Below, piece after piece: positions 24,520 through 33,738 of a DNA stretch of 44,180 bases. This DNA is from Candidatus Blautia faecipullorum (lineage in GTDB: Bacteria > Bacillota > Clostridia > Lachnospirales > Lachnospiraceae): assembly GCA_019115125.1 (NCBI GenBank), contig DXEG01000009.1:1-44180 (forward strand). The letters are read 5' to 3'. A model generated the notes under the pieces. That model worked only from the letters and a program-made list of their open reading frames with translations, was not told the DNA's origin and did not search any database. A program made the translations under genes and the position numbers. Position 1 is the first letter of the stretch. Every line of letters starts with the position of its first letter.

Positions 24520-25368
24520 CTAATGCAATAATCTGGAATTCAACAGTACTTTGTACTCTTTTCCCAAAGCGGAGGGTTCAAAGGCCAGGGCAAACACCGG
24601 TCTGGAAATGCGAACCGCTTCTCCGGGAGTGTAAATACAAAGATCCTCAAGCGTAACCGCCAGCATCAGACATTCCGCGCTGTCCACCGTGCGGCAGGAC
24701 AGATAACGGGGCCTTAAAGAGGCGATCTCTGTACTTTTCAGCTCCCCTGGATTCTCTTTCAGGTGTTTCAGCTTGTCTACCAATTCTCCTGACAGCATTG
24801 TTTCCAAAAGCTCCGGCTCCACAATAGAAACCGGTTCGCCGCTTAACGGATCCGACAGCATATTTCCTGTGTCATAAAAGCCGTAAGCGTTCTGTTCTCT
24901 GCCCTGCCACGACAGGGTTATCGGATAAATGTTCTTCCGGCGCGCCCGCACGGAATCCGCGAAACAGACTGCCGCGCTTATCCCCATGTAGGTACACAGG
25001 GCAAACAGGAGGAAAGTCCACAGATTCAGACTGTCTTCTGTAACCGCCTCCCAGAAGCCGCCTGCCAGAAATGCCGTGAGATACAGCATGATCATTGCTT
25101 TCAGCAGAAGCCCGCCTTTTTTAATACCATATCCGATCCGAATCATTCCCGCGGCGCAGACGCCATGAAGCAGAACGAAGACCAGCGGACTGCCGTCTAT
25201 GGGTATATAGAGAATGAGACAGGAAAAAAGAGCGCCTGCGGCCGCCGCTGCAAAGCATCTTCTGCCATTGCTCTTCAGCCTCAGGACAATTCCCAGTATC
25301 CTGAGAAGGATAAAGTCCATCAGAAGATTCGTCACAAAGACAACGTCTATGTAAATCTCTCCAGACAT
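24520..25368 (-). CDS. spoIIGA: Sporulation protease SpoIIGA
   Basis: SpoIIGA is the membrane aspartic protease that removes the pro-sequence of sigma-E at the polar septum, in response to SpoIIR from the forespore. The 282-residue product has about five N-terminal membrane segments (roughly 5-28, 36-55, 60-78, 88-105, 116-136) and a soluble half with the catalytic motif YDTGN (Asp166), followed by [13 protein letters not shown]. That DTGN motif is the essential one in Bacillus. The start has AGGGGG upstream. It is transcribed with sigE from a Spo0A-like promoter at 25419-25451. Confidence 0.95.
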   Translation of the reverse strand: MSGEIYIDVVFVTNLLMDFILLRILGIVLRLKSNGRRCFAAAAAGALFSCLILYIPIDGSPLVFVLLHGVCAAGMIRIGYGIKKGGLLLKAMIMLYLTAFLAGGFWEAVTEDSLNLWTFLLFALCTYMGISAAVCFADSVRARRKNIYPITLSWQGREQNAYGFYDTGNMLSDPLSGEPVSIVEPELLETMLSGELVDKLKHLKENPGELKSTEIASLRPRYLSCRTVDSAECLMLAVTLEDLCIYTPGEAVRISRPVFALAFEPSALGKEYKVLLNSRLLH

Positions 25369-25418
25369 AAAAAAAGCCCCCTATGACCTGTCAATCCTTC
25401 ACTTTGGTAAGTGAATTC

Positions 25419-25494
25419 ATTATAGGTGATAAGGGGTGCGTATTTTGTCAAACCAGGGGCGCAAAAGTCCAGAATTTCTCGTGAAATTCCGACA
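25419..25494 (-). promoter_or_regulatory. spoIIG promoter with 21-bp spacer and Spo0A boxes
   Basis: On the minus strand TTGACA (25446-25451) and TATAAT (25419-25424) are both perfect but 21 bp apart. TTTGACA over the -35 is one mismatch from a Spo0A box, and TGTCGGA (25488-25494), about 36 bp upstream of it, is another one-mismatch box. In Bacillus the spoIIG promoter has 22-bp spacing and is activated by Spo0A bound at the -35. Confidence 0.75.
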
Positions 25495-25530
25495 CCATAG
25501 AACTGTTGCCTTAAGTTCAATGCCAGAACA

Positions 25531-25558
25531 AAAGCCGGCAGGAGCTCCCGCCGGCTTT
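25531..25558 (-). terminator. Terminator after aroD
   Basis: AAAGCCGGCGGGAG pairs with CTCCTGCCGGCTTT on the minus strand, then a short T-rich tail. It ends the yedF-to-aroD run just before the Spo0A-like promoter of spoIIGA. Confidence 0.85.
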
Positions 25559-25571
25559 CTCTCTGAAGCAG

Positions 25572-26363
25572 TTACAGAGATACATTCTCTTCACTTGTAT
25601 TTTTCTGGTGGAGGGCCTCCATCATCGTTCTCAGCTCGTGAATAGGAAACTGACCGGGAGCGGAGGCTGCTCCTGCCGTGGCAAAGGTCACGGAGGAACC
25701 AAAATTTTCTCCCGCAATGCGGCTGATAGAGCCAAGTCCTCCCATCGCCATGGAGATTACCGGTTTTTCCGTGTGCTTCCGCACCATTTCACTGGTAACC
25801 TGCATGATCGCCGCCACATCATCGAATTCCTCGGGCATAACGGCCATTTTCAGAATATCTGCTTCTGTCTGTTCCATCTCCAGAAATCTTTTCAGAAGAG
25901 CGTCCCTGTCGTCCGTTTTCTGAAAATCGTGACTGGAGGCGATCACCCTCGTCCCTGTATCATGGAGCTTCCGGATAAGATTCTCCGGGCGATCACAGGA
26001 AAACACTTCCACGTCGATCAGATCCGCACAGCCGCTTTTTGCCGCCGACAGATTCACGCTTTGATAATCTTCCTGAGATATCTCCGCCTCTCCGCCCTCG
26101 GCACGGGTACGGATGGTAAACAGAAGGGGGACGCCGGCAAGAATACCGGCAATCCCTTTTAATACTTCTGTCAGTTTCTCTTCGTCCATAAGCGCTTCAA
26201 AGAAGTCCGCCCGCCATTCTGCCAGATCCGCTCCGGCTTCCTTCGCTTTCCGCGCTCCGGCATACAGCTCCTCACAGGTTTTTCCTGTAAGAGGTACGCA
26301 GATCTTCGGCTGTCCCTCTCCCAGGGAAATGTTTTTGATCATGATGGGCTTCGTCATTTTCAT
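25572..26363 (-). CDS. aroD: 3-dehydroquinate dehydratase, type I
   Basis: AroD dehydrates 3-dehydroquinate to 3-dehydroshikimate in the shikimate pathway through a Schiff base. The 263-residue product has the type I signature: AEWRADFF near the start (Glu and Arg of the site), the catalytic His in ASSHDFQKT (about 142-149), the Schiff-base Lys in DILKMAVMP (about 168-176), and the C-terminal GSSVTFATAGAASAPGQ loop. The start ATG overlaps the thrS stop (ATGA), so translation is coupled. A single shikimate gene beside thrS has no other pathway partner here. Confidence 0.95.
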   Translation of the reverse strand: MKMTKPIMIKNISLGEGQPKICVPLTGKTCEELYAGARKAKEAGADLAEWRADFFEALMDEEKLTEVLKGIAGILAGVPLLFTIRTRAEGGEAEISQEDYQSVNLSAAKSGCADLIDVEVFSCDRPENLIRKLHDTGTRVIASSHDFQKTDDRDALLKRFLEMEQTEADILKMAVMPEEFDDVAAIMQVTSEMVRKHTEKPVISMAMGGLGSISRIAGENFGSSVTFATAGAASAPGQFPIHELRTMMEALHQKNTSEENVSL

Positions 26364-28285
26364 TCCGTCACTTCTACTTTTCTGTTCTCTCTGTCTTTGA
26401 TTTCCTTTGTCACAGCGTCAATAAACTCAGCCAGGGGCTTCGCGCCTTCGTCTCCCAGGAAACGGCTGCGCACGGCCACCTTGCCTTCTTCTTCCTCTTT
26501 CGCTCCCACAACCAGCATATAAGGAATCTTCTGAAGCCGCGCCTCGCGGATCTTATAACCGATCTTTTCCGCGCGGGAATCCACCTCCGCGCGGATTCCT
26601 GCCTCCTTCAGTTCCCCGAGAACCTTCTCCGCGTAATCCATGTGCTTCTCGGAAATAGGCAGAACCTTCACCTGCACAGGTGCCAGCCAGGTTGGGAAAG
26701 CGCCCGCGAAATGCTCGATCAGGATTCCGATAAATCTTTCAATGGAGCCGAAGGCCACGCGGTGGATCATAATGGGACGGTGCTTCTCTCCGTCCGCGCC
26801 GATGTACTCGCAGTCGAAACGCAGCGGAAGCTGGAAATCAAGCTGGATCGTACCGCACTGCCAGGTCCTTCCGATAGAGTCCTCCAGATGGAAGTCGATC
26901 TTGGGGCCGTAGAAAGCGCCGTCTCCCTCGTTTACCACATAGTCGAGACCCAGGTCGTCAAGCGCGCCCCGAAGACCCTCTGTAGCAAGCTCCCAATCCT
27001 CGTCGCTTCCCATGGAATCCTCGGGACGGGTGGACAGCTCTACATGATACTTGAAGCCAAAAAGCTGATAAACGCTGTCGATAAGCTTTGCCACGCCTTT
27101 GATCTCATCACGGATCTGCTCCGGCATCATAAAGATATGAGCGTCGTCCTGGGTAAAGCAGCGCACCCGCATGAGGCCGTGAAGCTGCCCGGACTTTTCA
27201 TGGCGGTGTACCAGACCAAGCTCGCCCATTCTCAGCGGCAGATCGCGGTAAGACCGCGGCTCAGATTTATACACAAGGATCCCGCCGGGACAGTTCATTG
27301 GCTTGATGGCAAAATCCGTCTCGTCGATCACAGTCGTGTACATGTTTTCTTTGTAATGATCCCAGTGACCTGAGGTCTCCCACAGGTGACGGCTGAGCAT
27401 AATAGGAGTGGAAATCTCCACATAGCCCGCCTTTTCATGGATCTCTCTCCAGTAATCCAGAAGAGTGTTTTTCAGCACCATTCCTTTTGGAAGGAAGAAG
27501 GGGAATCCAGGTCCCTCCTCGCGCATCATGAACAGGCCCAGCTCTTTTCCAAGCTTCCTGTGGTCGCGCTTCTTAGCCTCTTCCATGCGGGTGATATATT
27601 CGTCCAGATCCGCTTTCTTCGTGAAAGAGGTTCCGTAGATCCTGGTAAGCATCTTATTCTTTTCGCTGCCTCTCCAGTAGGCACCCGCCAGGCTTGTAAG
27701 CTTAAAGGCTTTTACCGGCTTTGTCGTCATAAGATGAGGGCCGGCGCAGAGATCTACAAATTCACCCTGCTGATAAAAGCTGATCTCCGCGTCCTCTGGA
27801 AGGTCCTGGATAAGCTCTACCTTGTAGGGCTCGTTTTTCTCTTTAAAGTATGCCAGCGCCTCTTCTCTGGACTTTGTAAATCTTGTTATGGCAAGATTTT
27901 CCTTTACGATCTTTTTCATTTCCGCCTCGATCTTTGTCAGATCCTCGGCTGTAATAGGCTCCTCGCTGTCGATGTCGTAATAGAAGCCGTCCTCGATGGA
28001 TGGTCCGATGGCAAGCTTCACCTGCGGATACAGACGCTTAACAGCCTGCGCCATAATATGAGAAGTGGTATGACGGAAGGCTCCTCTTCCTCCCTCACTG
28101 TCAAAGGTGAGGATATTCAGCTCGCAGTCTTTGTCGATCATGGTGCGGAGATCCACAACCTCTCCGTCCACCTCTCCAGCGCAGGCCACCCTGGCCAGAC
28201 CCTCGCTGATATCCGCCGCGATATCAATGACGGATTTTGCCTCGGAATATTCCTTTTTTGATCCGTCCTTTAACGTAATAACCAT
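26360..28285 (-). CDS. thrS: Threonyl-tRNA synthetase
   Basis: ThrS charges tRNA-Thr. The 641-residue product has the usual layout: an N-terminal TGS domain (1-60), the editing domain with HTTSHIMAQAV (two catalytic His) and a later HLMTTKPVKAF, the class II core with MNCPGG (zinc Cys) and the TQDDAHIFM region, and the anticodon-binding domain at the C-terminus. AAGGAGG precedes ATG. There is no T-box: only 82 nt separate it from purL, and that gap holds a duplicated ribosome-binding-site segment. It seems to depend on the upstream operon for transcription. Confidence 0.97.
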   Translation of the reverse strand: MVITLKDGSKKEYSEAKSVIDIAADISEGLARVACAGEVDGEVVDLRTMIDKDCELNILTFDSEGGRGAFRHTTSHIMAQAVKRLYPQVKLAIGPSIEDGFYYDIDSEEPITAEDLTKIEAEMKKIVKENLAITRFTKSREEALAYFKEKNEPYKVELIQDLPEDAEISFYQQGEFVDLCAGPHLMTTKPVKAFKLTSLAGAYWRGSEKNKMLTRIYGTSFTKKADLDEYITRMEEAKKRDHRKLGKELGLFMMREEGPGFPFFLPKGMVLKNTLLDYWREIHEKAGYVEISTPIMLSRHLWETSGHWDHYKENMYTTVIDETDFAIKPMNCPGGILVYKSEPRSYRDLPLRMGELGLVHRHEKSGQLHGLMRVRCFTQDDAHIFMMPEQIRDEIKGVAKLIDSVYQLFGFKYHVELSTRPEDSMGSDEDWELATEGLRGALDDLGLDYVVNEGDGAFYGPKIDFHLEDSIGRTWQCGTIQLDFQLPLRFDCEYIGADGEKHRPIMIHRVAFGSIERFIGILIEHFAGAFPTWLAPVQVKVLPISEKHMDYAEKVLGELKEAGIRAEVDSRAEKIGYKIREARLQKIPYMLVVGAKEEEEGKVAVRSRFLGDEGAKPLAEFIDAVTKEIKDRENRKVEVTE

Positions 28286-28291
28286 TTTTAT

Positions 28292-28364
28292 TTACCTCCT
28301 TTTGCCGGAGCGTATGCTCCTGGCATCATGGTATACTCTTGAGTATTACCTCCTTTTGCCGGAG
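28292..28364 (-). repeat. Duplicated Shine-Dalgarno segment between purL and thrS
   Basis: A 19-nt sequence containing AAGGAGGTAA on the minus strand occurs twice (28292-28310 and 28346-28364), 54 nt apart. The copy nearer thrS serves as its ribosome binding site. Between the copies are ATACTC/GAGTAT and a 13-codon frame (28329-28288, ATG ATG...TAA) ending 2 nt before the thrS ATG. Confidence 0.8.
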
Positions 28365-28367
28365 AGA

Positions 28368-31300
28368 TTATCTGAAGTACTCTACTCCGGACTCAAAGAT
28401 CTTAATATCCTGATCTCCGTAAATATTCACTGCCACTCCGTTGTCACGGCGCTCGCTGTGGGCCATCTTGCCCAGAACACGTCCGTCCGGACTGGTAATA
28501 CCTTCAATATTCGCATAAGAACCGTTTACATTCCATTCTTCGCTGTTATCCAGCTCTCCGTCTGCGGTGACATACTGGGTAGCCACCTGGCCGTTGGCCA
28601 AAAGCCTGCCAAGCCATTCGTCATTGGCGACAAAGCGTCCCTCTCCGTGAGAAGCCGGGTTGCAGTAAACTCCGCCCAGGTCAGCTTTCTGAAGCCACGG
28701 CGACTTGTTGCTTACTACCTTGGTGTAGACCATCTTGGAGATATGACGTCCGATCGTATTGTAAGTCAGAGTGGGGGAGTCTGCTTTCTGTCCGCAGATT
28801 TCTCCGTAGGGAACAAGTCCCAGCTTGATCAGCGCCTGGAAACCGTTGCAGATTCCAAGAGCAAGACCGTCTCTTTCGCTGAGAAGCTTCATAACGGCTT
28901 CTTTGATCCTTGCGTTCTGGAAAGCCGTCGCGAAGAATTTCGCGGATCCGTCCGGCTCGTCGCCTGCGGAAAAGCCTCCCGGGAACATAATGATCTGAGC
29001 CTGGGAGATCGCTTTTTCAAAGACCTCCACAGAATCCCGGATATCCTCAGCTGTCAGGTTGCGGAACACTTTTACGTCCACCTCCGCTCCCGCTCTCTCA
29101 AAGGCCCGGGTACTGTCATACTCACAGTTCGTTCCGGGGAATACCGGAATGAAGACTCTCGGCTTCGCCACCTTGTGGTTGCATACATAAATCCTGGACG
29201 CGCGGTAAATACCGTCCTCGATAACGCCGTCCGTATCCGCGGCTTTGACGAAATAAGCGGAAGGTCCGTCCGGCTCCTCATCAGACACCGTGCGGAATAC
29301 TCTTTCCAGGGTTCCCTTCCATGCCTTCTCCGCCTCTTCCAGAGATATCTGCGTATTTCCATAAGAAAGCATACCGTCTCCGGTCACTTCGCCGATCACA
29401 GTATAGGTAATAGACAGAGCTCCCACCTTGCCGTCCGGGATCTCCAGAAGCAAATCTCCGAAGCCCGGCGCGAAGAAGTCTCTCGGATCCAGGTTATGCT
29501 CAATTTTAACGCCAAAACCGTTTCCAAAGGCCATTTTCGCAGCAGCAGCCGCGATTCCATGGCGATCCAGGGCATACGCGGAAAGGACATAGCCCTTCTG
29601 CATGTCTTCATGAACCTTTCCATACTGTTCCATAATGCCCGCGTAATCCGGCAGGTCATAGGCGTCTCTTGGCGCCCTGAGCCATACCAGCTTGCTGCCG
29701 GCTTTCTTAAATTCAGGAGTCACCACATCCTGCAGCTTGCCTGTATCCACCGCAAAGGACACAAGCGTAGGAGGCACGTCGATCTCGTTAAAGGTTCCGG
29801 ACATGCTGTCCTTTCCTCCGATAGAAGGAAGGCCGAAGCCAAGCTGAGCCGCATACGCGCCCAGGAGAGCCGCGAAGGGCTGGCTCCAGCGCTTTGGATC
29901 TTCTGTCATACGGCGGAAGTATTCCTGGAAGGTGAAGCGGATCTTACGGTAATCGCCTCCCGACGCCACAATTCTGGCAACGGATTCTGTCACCGCGTAA
30001 GCGGCTCCATGGTATGGACTCCAGGATGAAAGATACGGGTCGAAGCCGTAGCTCATCATGGTTACTGTATTGGTATTTCCCTTCAGTACAGGAACCTTGG
30101 CGATCATTGCCTGGGTTTCTGTCATCTGGTACTTTCCTCCGTGAGGCATAAGAACGCTGGCAGCGCCGATGGAGCCGTCGAACATTTCCACAAGTCCCTT
30201 CTGGGAGCAGACGTTCAGATCAGAAAGTGTCTCCAGCCATTTTGCTCTGACGTCCTCAACATCTCTGCGCTCAGTCAGCATACATCCCTCTCTTGCAGGG
30301 ATCTCCACCTCCACGGAGGTCTCCTGATGAGCGCCGTTGGTATCCAGGAAAGCCCTGGAAATATTTACGATCTCTTTATCTCTCCACAGGAGAACAAGTC
30401 TGGGTTCCTCTGTGACTACCGCCACTGGAACCGCCTCAAGATTCTCTTCATTCGCAAATTTCAGGAAGGTATCCACATCTTTTGGATCCACTACTACCGC
30501 CATACGCTCCTGAGACTCGGAAATAGCGATTTCCGTTCCGTCCAGTCCCGCGTATTTTTTCGGAACCTTGTCCAGATTCACCCGCAGTCCCGCGGCAAGC
30601 TCGCCGATAGCCACGGAAACTCCGCCTGCGCCGAAGTCGTTGCACTTCTTGATGATACGGCTGACTTCCTCTCTCCGGAACATTCTCTGTATTTTTCTCT
30701 CAGTAGGCGCGTTTCCCTTCTGTACCTCCGCGCCGCAGACTTCGATGGAAGCCTCTGTATGCACCTTGGAGGAACCGGTAGCGCCGCCGATACCGTCGCG
30801 GCCGGTACGTCCTCCCAGAAGAATGATGATATCGCCCGGATCCGAATTTTCACGGATCACCGCCCGTCTTGGAGCCGCGCCGAGTACCGCGCCGATCTCC
30901 ATACGCTTCGCCGCATAATTAGGATGATAGATTTCTTTTACATAACCGGTGGCAAGGCCGATCTGATTGCCGTAGGAGCTGTAGCCGTGGGCCGCTCCGC
31001 GCACCAGCTTTTTCTGGGGAAGCTTGCCCTTCATCGTCTCCTTTACGGAAACCGTGGGATCTGCCGCTCCGGTAACACGCATCGCCTGATAAACATAGGT
31101 TCTGCCGGACAGCGGATCACGGATGGCTCCGCCAAGACAGGTGGCCGCTCCTCCGAAAGGCTCGATCTCTGTTGGATGATTGTGGGTCTCGTTTTTGAAA
31201 TTAATGAGCCACTCTTCCTCTTTTCCGTCTACATCCACCGGAACTACGATACTGCAGGCGTTGATCTCGTCCGACTCCTCCTGATCCTGGAGCTTCCCTT

Positions 31301-32165
31301 CCGCCTTCAGCTTTTTCATGGCGGTCAGGGCCAGATCCATCAGGCAGACAAACTTGTCGCTGCGGCCTTTGTACAGCTCCTCTCTGTCCTGCAGATACTG
31401 ACGGTAGGTGTTTTCTATAGGCTCCCTGTAGTCGCCGTCGCCGAATCTTACGTCCTTCAGCTCTGTGGAGAAGGTCGTATGGCGGCAATGGTCTGACCAG
31501 TAGGTGTCCAGTACACGGATCTCCGTCATAGAGGGATCCCTTTTTTCTTCCTTACAGAAATAATTCTGGATATGCTGGAAATCCCGGAAGGTCATGGCAA
31601 GATTCAAAGAATCATAAACCTTCTTCAGCTCCTCCTCCGGCATCTCCTTAAAACCGTCAAGGATCTTCACATCCTCCGGCTCCGGGAAAACAGTCACCAG
31701 GGTCTCCGGCTTCTCAAGCCCTGTTTCACGGGAATCCACCGGGTTGATGCAGTGGTGTCTGATCGCTTCAAACTCTTCGTCCGTCACATTCCCCTCTATT
31801 ACATAGGTTGTGGCGGAACGGATAATGGGCTGGGAATTTTCATCCAGGAACTGTACGCACTGTACCGCGGAATCCGCTCTCTGGTCGAACTGACCCGGGA
31901 GAAATTCCACAGAAAAGATCCGTGAGCCTTCCCCGGCTTCAAATTCCTCCTGGAAGATCTCATCCACGGGAGGCTCTGCGAATACAGTCCTGCAGGCCTT
32001 TTCAAAAACTTCGTCTGAAATATTTTCCACATCATAGCGGATCAGCACTCTTACAGCGGAAACTGCCTTAATTCCCAGATAGCTGCTGATCTCATGCTTC
32101 AGCTCTTTTGCCTCAACGGCATAGGCAGGTTTCTTTTCTACATAAACGCGTCTTACGTTACTCAT
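28368..32165 (-). CDS. purL: Phosphoribosylformylglycinamidine synthase, single chain
   Basis: This large enzyme converts FGAR, glutamine and ATP to FGAM in purine synthesis. The 1265-residue product is the fused single-chain type: linker and ATP-binding core with NHPTEIEPFGGAATCLGG and GGRTGRDGIGGATGSS, a second PurM-like half with SIGGKDSMSGTF, and a C-terminal class I glutaminase domain with the nucleophile Cys in LGICNGFQALI and the dyad ASHGEGRF. This architecture occurs in clostridia and bacteroides beside the three-part PurSLQ of Bacillus. No other pur genes are in the window. mrp lies 49 nt upstream. Confidence 0.97.
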   Translation of the reverse strand: MSNVRRVYVEKKPAYAVEAKELKHEISSYLGIKAVSAVRVLIRYDVENISDEVFEKACRTVFAEPPVDEIFQEEFEAGEGSRIFSVEFLPGQFDQRADSAVQCVQFLDENSQPIIRSATTYVIEGNVTDEEFEAIRHHCINPVDSRETGLEKPETLVTVFPEPEDVKILDGFKEMPEEELKKVYDSLNLAMTFRDFQHIQNYFCKEEKRDPSMTEIRVLDTYWSDHCRHTTFSTELKDVRFGDGDYREPIENTYRQYLQDREELYKGRSDKFVCLMDLALTAMKKLKAEGKLQDQEESDEINACSIVVPVDVDGKEEEWLINFKNETHNHPTEIEPFGGAATCLGGAIRDPLSGRTYVYQAMRVTGAADPTVSVKETMKGKLPQKKLVRGAAHGYSSYGNQIGLATGYVKEIYHPNYAAKRMEIGAVLGAAPRRAVIRENSDPGDIIILLGGRTGRDGIGGATGSSKVHTEASIEVCGAEVQKGNAPTERKIQRMFRREEVSRIIKKCNDFGAGGVSVAIGELAAGLRVNLDKVPKKYAGLDGTEIAISESQERMAVVVDPKDVDTFLKFANEENLEAVPVAVVTEEPRLVLLWRDKEIVNISRAFLDTNGAHQETSVEVEIPAREGCMLTERRDVEDVRAKWLETLSDLNVCSQKGLVEMFDGSIGAASVLMPHGGKYQMTETQAMIAKVPVLKGNTNTVTMMSYGFDPYLSSWSPYHGAAYAVTESVARIVASGGDYRKIRFTFQEYFRRMTEDPKRWSQPFAALLGAYAAQLGFGLPSIGGKDSMSGTFNEIDVPPTLVSFAVDTGKLQDVVTPEFKKAGSKLVWLRAPRDAYDLPDYAGIMEQYGKVHEDMQKGYVLSAYALDRHGIAAAAAKMAFGNGFGVKIEHNLDPRDFFAPGFGDLLLEIPDGKVGALSITYTVIGEVTGDGMLSYGNTQISLEEAEKAWKGTLERVFRTVSDEEPDGPSAYFVKAADTDGVIEDGIYRASRIYVCNHKVAKPRVFIPVFPGTNCEYDSTRAFERAGAEVDVKVFRNLTAEDIRDSVEVFEKAISQAQIIMFPGGFSAGDEPDGSAKFFATAFQNARIKEAVMKLLSERDGLALGICNGFQALIKLGLVPYGEICGQKADSPTLTYNTIGRHISKMVYTKVVSNKSPWLQKADLGGVYCNPASHGEGRFVANDEWLGRLLANGQVATQYVTADGELDNSEEWNVNGSYANIEGITSPDGRVLGKMAHSERRDNGVAVNIYGDQDIKIFESGVEYFR

Positions 32166-32214
32166 CAGAAACTCCTTTCTCTGTCCGGCCTGTCGGCCCT
32201 TGTATTTTTAGAGC

Positions 32215-33045
32215 TTAGGCTGGAAGATGGCTGTCCGCCTCCTCCAGATAACTATTTACAACCTGATGGAACAGTCCCTGATCCGCCTTCTCCGCAAACT
32301 CAGCCTCCACGGGCATCTTGCCGAGAACCGGAACCTTCAGCTCTTCCGCGATCTCATCGATATGGCTCTCGCCGAAGACCTTGATCTCTTTTCCGCAGTC
32401 AGGACATTTTACATAGCTGTAATTTTCAACGATACCAAGCACCGGGATTTTCATCATTTCCGCCATATTGTAAGCCTTCTTCACGATCATGCGTACAAGA
32501 TCCTGAGGAGAGCTTACGATCACGATCCCGTCAACAGGCAGGGACTGGAATACGGTAAGAGGAACGTCTCCCGTTCCCGGAGGCATATCCACGAAGAGAT
32601 AGTCAAGGGAATCCCATACCACATCCGTCCAGAACTGCTTTACCATATTGGCGAGGATAGGTCCTCTCCAGATCACCGGGGTATCCTCGGTAGGCAGCAT
32701 CAGATTAATGGAGATCACTTTGATCCCGTTTTCTGTCACCATCGGATAAATACCGTTGTCGTCCGCCTGGGCAGAACCCTTCAGACCATACATTTTGGGA
32801 ATAGACGGGCCGGTAATATCCGCGTCCAGGATGCCTACCCGGAAGCCCTTGGCCGCCATACGGTTTGCCAGGGACGCGGTCACAAAGGATTTTCCTACGC
32901 CGCCCTTTCCGCTGACGATCCCCACAACATGCTTTACATCTGAAAAAACATTGGCTGCGGCTCTCAGATCCTGAGTCTTGTTCTTCTGTGAGCAGCCTTC
33001 ACAGCTTGATTTGTCACAGGTGGTGCTGTTACATTCTTTTGCCAT
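32215..33045 (-). CDS. Mrp/NBP35-family iron-sulfur carrier ATPase
   Basis: Mrp-family ATPases bind and hand on [4Fe-4S] clusters. The 276-residue product has the deviant Walker A SGKGGVGKS (45-53), the switch region DADITGPSIP, VDMPPGTGDVP as Walker B, and a C-terminal CPDCG, the CxxC that bridges a cluster between two subunits. The N-terminal tail has four Cys (5, 10, 15, 18), like the extra cluster site of NBP35. AGGAGAAG precedes ATG. Its neighbours are a CsoR-family gene and sulfur-carrier genes upstream and purL downstream. Confidence 0.92.
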   Translation of the reverse strand: MAKECNSTTCDKSSCEGCSQKNKTQDLRAAANVFSDVKHVVGIVSGKGGVGKSFVTASLANRMAAKGFRVGILDADITGPSIPKMYGLKGSAQADDNGIYPMVTENGIKVISINLMLPTEDTPVIWRGPILANMVKQFWTDVVWDSLDYLFVDMPPGTGDVPLTVFQSLPVDGIVIVSSPQDLVRMIVKKAYNMAEMMKIPVLGIVENYSYVKCPDCGKEIKVFGESHIDEIAEELKVPVLGKMPVEAEFAEKADQGLFHQVVNSYLEEADSHLPA

Positions 33046-33081
33046 TTTGCTTCTCCTTCTGATATCGTTCTATCTATAAAA

Positions 33082-33429
33082 TTATTTCATAAACCTGTCG
33101 ATGGCCTTTTCCAGTTCCCTGATGGCTTCCCTGTCTCCATGCTCCACCGCGTCCACAATACAGTGTTCAATATGATCCTGCAGAATGATCTTCCCCGTAT
33201 TATTGATCGCGGACTTCACCGCGGAAAGCTGGATCAGAACCTCGGAACAGTCCCTTCCGTCCTCCACCATACGTTTTATGGACTCCAGATGGCCGATGGC
33301 TCTGGAAAGGCGGTTCAGAACAGCCTTGGTCTGCGCATGACTGTGATGATGGCCATGTCCTTCATGGGAATGTGTGATAACTGTTCCGTCCTCCAGAACA
33401 TGTACATGATTTTCTGTTTTTTCGCTCAT
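33082..33429 (-). CDS. CsoR/FrmR-family metal-sensing repressor
   Basis: CsoR-family proteins are small all-helical DNA-binding repressors released by Cu(I), Ni, persulfide or formaldehyde. The 115-residue product has the CsoR core: NRLSRAIGHLESIKRMVEDGRDCSEVLIQLSA-type helices with the first ligand Cys, then DHIEHCIVDA, supplying the His and second Cys spaced as in Cu(I) sensors. Persulfide sensors lack that His. The N-terminal 35 residues are rich in His (HGHHHSH), an unusual extension that could bind metal. The start at 33429 has AAGGAG. No copper ATPase is nearby; the context is sulfur trafficking. Confidence 0.9.
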   Translation of the reverse strand: MSEKTENHVHVLEDGTVITHSHEGHGHHHSHAQTKAVLNRLSRAIGHLESIKRMVEDGRDCSEVLIQLSAVKSAINNTGKIILQDHIEHCIVDAVEHGDREAIRELEKAIDRFMK

Positions 33430-33472
33430 GCTTTCTCCTTTCCGTTGCACAGATGTCATTATAGCACAGCAT

Positions 33473-33700
33473 CTAAATTTCTGTAAAGGAGCATCTCTGT
33501 TTTATCTGGGAGGTGAGAATGTCAAAAATAATCGTTCCATCCTCCAGTACGGTCTTTTCGCAGGTCACATCCTTCCCCTGAAACTTCTTCCTTACATAAG
33601 CCTCGGGATCATCGATCTCAACTTCCTCCACAAACACATCCCGCATCTGGTTCCTGGGGCATTTATTAAAAATCTCCCATATCACTTCGTATTCTTTCAT
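33473..33700 (-). CDS. Conserved-looking 75-residue protein, unknown
   Basis: A 75-residue acidic protein with Cys at positions 14, 47 and 70, no signal or membrane segment, and a beta-rich C-terminal half (VTCEKTVLEDGTIIFDILT). I do not recognise a family. AGGAAAGAG lies before ATG. It sits inside the cluster between the DUF3343 gene and the CsoR-family gene with short gaps, and coding bias resembles its neighbours, so I take it as real. The Cys residues and position hint at a role in the same sulfur or selenium handling, which is inference. Confidence 0.65.
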   Translation of the reverse strand: MKEYEVIWEIFNKCPRNQMRDVFVEEVEIDDPEAYVRKKFQGKDVTCEKTVLEDGTIIFDILTSQIKQRCSFTEI

Positions 33701-33738
33701 ATATACCGCTCTTTCCTGATTTAATCTCTGCCGCGACT

